Of a DNA stretch of 64,000 nt, positions 62,039-64,000 are shown piece after piece. Location of the stretch: the NCBI GenBank assembly GCA_905221065.1, contig CAJNBS010000002.1, positions 201,135-265,134 on the forward strand, given 5' to 3'. A program made the position numbers and the translations under genes. Under the pieces are notes generated by a model that saw nothing but the letters and a program-made list of their open reading frames with translations, was not told the DNA's origin and did not search any database. Position 1 is the stretch's first letter; every line of letters starts with the position of its first letter. This DNA is from a bacterium (lineage in GTDB: Bacteria; Bacillota; Bacilli; Lactobacillales; Streptococcaceae).

Positions 62039-62748
62039 TGTCTATGTTAAAAGTTGATAATCTTTCTGTACATTACGGTATGATCCAAGCAGTCCGTGAT
62101 GTAAGCTTTGAAGTGAATGAAGGAGAAGTTGTTTCCCTTATCGGTGCCAATGGTGCAGGTAAGACAACCATTCTCCGTACCCTATCAGGTCTGGTTCGAC
62201 CAAGCTCAGGAAAGATTGAATTTTTAGGTCAAGAAATCCAAAAAATGCCAGCTCAGAAAATCGTGGCAGGTGGACTTTCACAAGTACCAGAAGGTCGCCA
62301 CGTCTTCCCTGGCTTGACTGTTATGGAAAATCTTGAAATGGGAGCTTTCTTAAAGAAAAATCGTGAAGAAAATCAAGCTAACTTGAAGAAGGTTTTCTCA
62401 CGCTTCCCACGTCTTGAAGAACGAAAGAACCAAGATGCAGCTACTCTTTCAGGAGGGGAACAACAAATGCTTGCCATGGGACGCGCTCTTATGTCAACAC
62501 CAAAACTTCTTCTTTTAGATGAACCATCAATGGGACTTGCCCCAATCTTTATCCAAGAGATTTTTGATATCATTCAAGATATCCAGAAACAAGGAACAAC
62601 CGTCCTCTTGATTGAACAAAATGCTAATAAAGCACTCGCAATCTCTGACCGAGGTTATGTACTGGAAACAGGAAAAATTGTCCTATCAGGAACAGGGAAA
62701 GAACTCGCTTCATCAGAAGAAGTCAGAAAAGCATATCTAGGTGGCTAA
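62038..62748 (+). CDS. livF: Branched-chain amino-acid ABC ATPase LivF
   Basis: A 236-residue ATPase: Walker A GANGAGKTT, signature LSGGEQQMLAM, Walker B LLLLDEPSMGLAP, H-loop IEQNANKAL. Last gene of the liv operon; its transcript runs into a tandem series of terminator-like hairpins. Confidence 0.94.
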   Translation: MSMLKVDNLSVHYGMIQAVRDVSFEVNEGEVVSLIGANGAGKTTILRTLSGLVRPSSGKIEFLGQEIQKMPAQKIVAGGLSQVPEGRHVFPGLTVMENLEMGAFLKKNREENQANLKKVFSRFPRLEERKNQDAATLSGGEQQMLAMGRALMSTPKLLLLDEPSMGLAPIFIQEIFDIIQDIQKQGTTVLLIEQNANKALAISDRGYVLETGKIVLSGTGKELASSEEVRKAYLGG

Positions 62749-63030
62749 AACAATCCAGTGGATTGTTTTAGTCGGCAGATGAAGATTACGAAGTAATCAT
62801 CATTATAGTCCGGTTGACCTTTTTAGTCGGCAGATGGAGATTGCGAAGCAATCATCAGAATCCAGTGGATTGTTTTAGTCGGCAGGTAGAGATTGCAGAG
62901 AAATTTTCGCATAGTCTGGGAGACTAGTTTAGGTTGCGGATGGAGATTACGAAGTAATCTTCATTATAGTCCGGTGGACCTTTTTAGTCGGTGGATGAGG
63001 ATTGCGAAGCAATTCTCATCTGCACTGGAA
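62749..63030 (+). repeat. Array of five ~54-bp hairpin units with terminator-like ends
   Basis: Phase marks (TAGTCGG-like) at 62769, 62824, 62876, 62930 and 62985 give periods of 55, 52, 54 and 55 bp. Units contain a hairpin of the GATTACGAAGTAATC or GATTGCGAAGCAATC type and most end in a second one (CCAGTGG or CCGGTGG core) followed by a T-run. The preceding end-hairpin at 62751-62769 directly after livF completes the series. Not coding; not a BOX. Confidence 0.8.
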
Positions 63031-63087
63031 GGTTAGCTTCTAATCATTGAAACAAAACAGAATGAAGCTGTCTATCCTTCATTCACG

Positions 63088-63112
63088 GAGCTCGATTTTA
63101 GAGCTCTTTTTG
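63088..63112 (+). terminator. Terminator downstream of the hairpin array
   Basis: GAGCTC (63088-63093) pairs with GAGCTC (63101-63106) around GATTTTA, followed by five Ts. Confidence 0.75.
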
Positions 63113-63148
63113 CTAGCTTATTCATACTTTTCTGAATTTTGAAAAAGA

Positions 63149-63165
63149 AATGTAAGCGTTTGATA
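63149..63165. promoter_or_regulatory. cre-like site over the acuB -35 box
   Basis: AATGTAAGCGTTTGATA matches the cre pattern at 15 of 17 positions; the right half is the weaker one. Confidence 0.4.
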
Positions 63166-63188
63166 GATTTGCAAAAAGATTGTATAAT
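63160..63188 (+). promoter_or_regulatory. Promoter of acuB
   Basis: TTGATA (63160-63165), 17-bp spacer, TATAAT (63183-63188). Confidence 0.8.
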
Positions 63189-63217
63189 AGGGATAAGAAT
63201 AGAAAAGGAGAAGTCTC

Positions 63218-63874
63218 ATGGCAGTTAAAGATTTTATGACCCGCAAGGTAGTTTATATTAGTCCAGATACAACAGTATCTCATGCAGCAGATTTAATGAG
63301 AGAGCAAGGGTTACACCGCTTGCCTGTTATCGAAAATGATCAATTGGTTGGTTTGGTGACAGAGGGAACCATTGCCCAAGCAAGTCCATCAAAAGCAACA
63401 AGTCTTTCTATCTATGAGATGAACTATCTTCTAAATAAGACAAAAGTAAAAGATGTTATGATTCGCGATGTTGTCACTGTTTCAGGCTATGCCAGTCTTG
63501 AGGATGCAACTTATTTGATGTTGAAAAACAAGATTGGGATTCTTCCTGTTGTAGATAACCATCAAGTATACGGAGTTATTACGGATCGTGACGTTTTCCA
63601 AGCTTTTCTTGAAATTGCTGGTTATGGTGAGGAAGGAATTCGTGTGCGCTTCGTTACAGAAGATGAAGTTGGTGTACTCGGAAAGATTGTTTCTTTAATT
63701 GCTGAAGAAAATTTGAATATCTCCCATACAGTAAATATTCCACGTAAAGATGGTAAGGTGATTATCGAAGTTCAAATCGAAGGATCAATTGATTTACCAG
63801 CCTTGAAAGAAAAATTTGAATCAGAGAATATTCAAGTAGAAGAAATCACTCGTACTTCAGCAAAAGTCTTGTAA
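63218..63874 (+). CDS. acuB: CBS-domain and ACT-domain protein (AcuB-like)
   Basis: A 218-residue soluble protein with two CBS domains (about 5-60 and 75-135) forming an adenosine-nucleotide-binding Bateman module, and a C-terminal ACT domain (about 138-212; RVRFVTEDEVGVLGKIVSLIAEE). AcuB of Bacillus affects acetoin/acetate metabolism; here the ACT domain and the neighbouring branched-chain amino-acid operon suggest amino-acid sensing, which is inference. AAAGGAGAAG precedes the ATG; terminator follows. Confidence 0.85.
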   Translation: MAVKDFMTRKVVYISPDTTVSHAADLMREQGLHRLPVIENDQLVGLVTEGTIAQASPSKATSLSIYEMNYLLNKTKVKDVMIRDVVTVSGYASLEDATYLMLKNKIGILPVVDNHQVYGVITDRDVFQAFLEIAGYGEEGIRVRFVTEDEVGVLGKIVSLIAEENLNISHTVNIPRKDGKVIIEVQIEGSIDLPALKEKFESENIQVEEITRTSAKVL

Positions 63875-63879
63875 GAAGA

Positions 63880-63903
63880 GAAGCCGAAAGGCTTCTTTTT
63901 TCA
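63880..63903 (+). terminator. Terminator of acuB
   Basis: GAAGCC (63880-63885) and GGCTTC (63890-63895) around GAAA, followed by a T-run. From here to the window end I see no gene. Confidence 0.85.
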
Positions 63904-64000
63904 TGGTAAATTCCCAAACTAAATTCCACCGCTAGTACAAGTGGAAGTTAGTCTGATAAAAATCCTAAAAACCAGTGGAAATCCGTGTCAGGGTAAGTTC

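Noticed and set aside
62749-63030. Regularly spaced palindromic units as a CRISPR array
   Set aside because: The whole unit is repeated, including the part between hairpins; no unique spacers and no cas genes.
63904-64000. Possible start of a gene at the right edge
   Set aside because: No start codon with ribosome-binding site and no open frame of useful length before the window ends.

Overview
The window is a chromosomal segment of a mitis-group streptococcus, most likely Streptococcus pneumoniae or a very close relative. The gene order (ccdA1-etrx1-msrAB1, TCS09, zmpB, cbpL, gki, thyA, miaA, typA, murD-murG-divIB, pyrF-pyrE, lctO, copY-cupA-copA, spxB, manA, upp, clpP, livJHMGF) is the pneumococcal one. 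A choline-binding surface protein and several pneumococcal BOX repeats point the same way. I know this order from general knowledge and ran no database search. I see no tRNA, rRNA, CRISPR array, complete insertion sequence or prophage.

Layout. 1-1.1 kb: the 3' end of an Rpn-family PD-(D/E)XK nuclease whose C-terminal module is tandemly duplicated (403 bp period). 1.2-6.2 kb: extracytoplasmic thiol/methionine-sulfoxide repair (ccdA1, etrx1, msrAB1) and two-component system 09. 6.2-12.8 kb: a small UPF0340 gene coupled to the giant surface zinc metalloprotease zmpB. 12.8-24.3 kb: pabB/C fusion, cbpL, glucokinase, thymidylate synthase, the miaA-hflX-rnz operon, a LysR regulator, yqgQ and a rhodanese-like protein. 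24.3-31.1 kb: pseudouridine synthase, typA, and the murD-murG-divIB cell-wall/division operon. 31.1-32.7 kb: pyrF-pyrE behind a PyrR-type attenuator. 32.7-36.5 kb: an accessory island with a 162-bp inverted-repeat element, a consensus promoter preceded by a 16-bp perfect palindrome and overlapped by a cre-like site, a small secreted protein, three membrane proteins (one split by a poly-T frameshift) and an ABC ATPase. This looks like a bacteriocin/exporter or immunity system and is the most unusual block.

36.5-46.1 kb: a polar amino-acid ABC transporter, lactate oxidase lctO, the CopY-regulated copper operon and pyruvate oxidase spxB. LctO and SpxB recycle lactate to pyruvate and acetyl-phosphate with H2O2 as by-product; both have cre-like sites. 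46.1-52.9 kb: VOC protein, SemiSWEET, GH1 phospho-glucosidase, manA, an NSS-family Na+ symporter with a structured leader, and a TipA-type MerR regulator bracketed by two BOX elements. 52.9-57.7 kb: flavoprotein, DegV/FakB-type protein, TetR regulator, dCMP deaminase, upp, CtsR-controlled clpP, ylbG. 57.7-64 kb: the CodY-type branched-chain amino-acid operon livJHMGF, a five-unit array of terminator-like hairpins, and an AcuB-like CBS/ACT protein.

Regulatory sites are unusually legible. Extended -10 promoters (TGnTATAAT type) are frequent, and four genes have their start codon 6-7 nt after the -10 box, implying leaderless mRNAs. CopY, CtsR, CodY, CcpA, PyrR and MerR-type sites can be read directly.
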